A stretch of 64,000 bases of DNA, taken from the NCBI RefSeq assembly GCF_014205135.1, contig NZ_JACHMY010000001.1:5952001-6016000 (forward strand). Direction: 5' to 3'. The notes under the pieces are model-generated. The model made no database searches. It had not been told where the DNA came from and was given only the letters and a program-made list of their open reading frames with translations. The stretch is from Kribbella italica (GTDB lineage: Bacteria > Actinomycetota > Actinomycetes > Propionibacteriales > Kribbellaceae). Below are positions 62,446 to 64,000 of the stretch, in pieces (position 1 is the stretch's first letter; every line of letters begins with the position of its first letter). Both the position numbers and the translations under genes were made by a program.

Positions 62446-63609
62446 TCAGACCGGGCGACCACCGACGAAGGTCTGGGTCACCAGCGGGACGCCAGGGCGG
62501 TAGGCGAGGTGGAGGTACGACGGGGCGTCCAGGACCGCCAGGTCGGCTCGGGCTCCCACGGAGAGATGGCCGACGTCGGTACGCCGCAGGGACGCGGCGC
62601 CGCCGGCGGTGGCGGACCAGAGCGCCTCGGCGGGGGTCATGTGCATTTCGCGGACCGCCAGGGCGATGCAGAACGGGATGGAGGAGGAGTAGCCGGAGCC
62701 GGGGTTGCAGTCGGTGGCGAGGGCTACGGTGACGCCGGCGTCGAGGAGGCGGCGGGCGTCGGGGTACGGCGAGCGGGTGGAGAACTCGATGGCGGGGAGG
62801 AGGCCGGCGACGACTCCTGCCGAGGCCAGCGCGTCCACGTCCGAGGAGGTCAGGAACGTGCAGTGGTCAGCAGCGGCGGCGCCGACCTCGCAGGCGACCT
62901 GGACCCCAGGGCCCTCGCCGAGCTGGTTGGCATGGACCCGGGCGGACAGCCCGGCGGCCTGGCCGGCGCGCAGGATGGCACGGGCCTGGTCGGCGTCGAA
63001 GGCGCCGCGTTCGACGAAGACGTCGACCCATTTGGCGTGCTTCGCCGACGCGTCGAGCATCGGACCGGTCACCAGCTCGACGTAGCCCGCGGGATCGTCG
63101 GCGAACTCAGCCGGTACGACGTGCGCCCCCAGGTACGTCGTCTCGTCGGTGAACTCGGCCGCGACCGCCAGCGACCGCGCCTCGTCGGCGACGGTCAGCC
63201 CGTAGCCCGACTTGATCTCGACGGTCGTCGTGCCCTGGCGGCGCATCTCCGCGACCAGCCGCGCCACGTTCGCGGCGAGCTGCTCGTCGGCGGCCTCGCG
63301 GGTCGCGGCGACCGTCGTCCGGATGCCGCCCGCGCTGTACGGCGTACCGGTCATCCGGGCCGCGAACTCCTCGGCCCGGTCCCCGGCGAACACCAGGTGC
63401 GCGTGCGAGTCCACGAACCCCGGTACGACGGCCCGGTCGCCGAGATCCATCGAGGCGTCGGCAGCGGGAGCCGAGGTCCGCGGGCCGACCCAGGCGACCG
63501 TGCTGCCCTCGATCACCAGCGCGGCGTCGTGCAGCTCACCCAGCTGCGGCCCGTGGGACGGGTCGTTGGTCACCAGCGAGCTGATCCCGGTCAGCAGCAG
63601 CGAGCTCAT
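62446..63609 (-). CDS. hutI: Imidazolonepropionase
   Basis: 387 aa amidohydrolase of histidine breakdown (imidazolonepropionate to formimidoylglutamate). Seen: metal motif FVDSHAHLVFAGDR, substrate loop TVEIKSGYGLT, YLGAHVVP, RVHANQL, AADHC and ATDCNPGSGYSSS. Its ATG overlaps the hutF stop (ATGA). Confidence 0.96.
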   Translation of the reverse strand: MSSLLLTGISSLVTNDPSHGPQLGELHDAALVIEGSTVAWVGPRTSAPAADASMDLGDRAVVPGFVDSHAHLVFAGDRAEEFAARMTGTPYSAGGIRTTVAATREAADEQLAANVARLVAEMRRQGTTTVEIKSGYGLTVADEARSLAVAAEFTDETTYLGAHVVPAEFADDPAGYVELVTGPMLDASAKHAKWVDVFVERGAFDADQARAILRAGQAAGLSARVHANQLGEGPGVQVACEVGAAAADHCTFLTSSDVDALASAGVVAGLLPAIEFSTRSPYPDARRLLDAGVTVALATDCNPGSGYSSSIPFCIALAVREMHMTPAEALWSATAGGAASLRRTDVGHLSVGARADLAVLDAPSYLHLAYRPGVPLVTQTFVGGRPV

Positions 63610-64000
63610 GTCACCTCCGCGATCGCGGCCGCCAGCTCGGCACCGACGTCCAGCTTCGAATGGTTGCCGTCAGCAACACGATGGACGCCGTCGGCCACCA
63701 CATCGGTGACATCGGCCCCGGACGCCGCGAACACCACGGTCTCCATCGACGCCCCGGTCCCGGCCGTTCGCACGCTGTCGGTCCGCACGGCAACCAGGTC
63801 GGCCCGCGCACCGACCTCGATCACACCGGCATCCCGGAACCCCAGCGACCGATGCCCGTCCAGACCAGCCGCGGCCAGCAGCTCCGCCGCCGACCAGTGT
63901 CCGCGCTCCTGCGAGGCGAGCCGTTCGTCCAGCTCGACCGCGCGCATCTCCTCGAAAAGGTCCACCACAGCATGACTGTCCGACCCCAGCGTCACCGCCG
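63606..64000 (-). CDS. hutF: Formimidoylglutamate deiminase, C-terminal part
   Basis: Only the last roughly 130 codons are in the window. GSDSHAVVDLFEEMRAVELDERLASQERGHW and the tail GARADLVAVRTDSVRTAG match HutF, which makes formylglutamate from formimidoylglutamate and thus follows HutI in the pathway. The start lies beyond the right edge. Confidence 0.88.
   Translation of the reverse strand, partial: AVTLGSDSHAVVDLFEEMRAVELDERLASQERGHWSAAELLAAAGLDGHRSLGFRDAGVIEVGARADLVAVRTDSVRTAGTGASMETVVFAASGADVTDVVADGVHRVADGNHSKLDVGAELAAAIAEVT

Overview
The window is GC-rich, densely packed actinobacterial chromosome. HspR/HAIR heat-shock control, an F420-type PPOX protein, GTG/TTG starts, ATGA/GTGA gene overlaps and probable leaderless mRNAs all fit this. 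The gene set looks like a Kribbella-type member of the Propionibacteriales; that placement is inference, since no rRNA or marker comparison is possible here.

1-7.9 kb, minus strand: a RiPP cluster of the thiazole/oxazole-modified (TOMM, thiazolylpeptide-like) type. In transcription order it holds an ABC exporter ATPase and permease, an ocin-ThiF-like leader-binding partner, three tandem precursor peptides of about 60 aa whose cores are almost only Cys, Ser and Thr, a fused C/D YcaO cyclodehydratase ending in PxPxP, and a two-domain SagB-type azoline dehydrogenase that runs off the left edge. Perfect hairpins lie between precursor A1 and A2 and between the last precursor and the YcaO gene.

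8-16.6 kb: an RDD membrane protein, a winged-helix protein, an aldo/keto reductase, two LysR regulators around a pair of operator-like repeats, an XRE-NB-ARC-TPR regulator whose 3' end runs antisense through a LysR gene, and a divergent HxlR/quinone-reductase pair with a clear operator. 16.7-28.4 kb: a lipoprotein, a phosphodiesterase-fold protein, an SDR, a sugar ABC importer with a divergent FadR/GntR regulator, an EamA transporter, a secreted GH87-like alpha-glucanase and an aminotransferase.

28.5-35.7 kb: a membrane protein and an amino-sugar operon (symporter, GlcNAc 2-epimerase-like, NagB-like, SIS, NagA) under a divergent LacI regulator with a perfect 16-bp palindrome. 35.7-38.6 kb: a PPOX protein, a phosphotransferase and about 1.4 kb of G-rich repeats. 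38.6-47.3 kb: clpB with a HAIR operator, a compact amidase, an unrecognised protein and a secreted S8 protease split by one missing base.

47.2-54.6 kb: one NarL-type response regulator with two tandem paralogous histidine kinases, two tandem GT87-type mannosyltransferases and a GNAT. 54.7-59.1 kb: dnaK-grpE-dnaJ-hspR with HAIR sites at the promoter. 59.2-64 kb: a GNAT, a phosphoribosyltransferase, a sialidase-like protein, an AbiEi/DUF559-type nuclease gene bracketed by two 104-bp inverted-repeat elements, then hutI and the end of hutF.

The best candidates for something undescribed are the three-precursor TOMM cluster and the nuclease gene framed by equal-length inverted-repeat elements.
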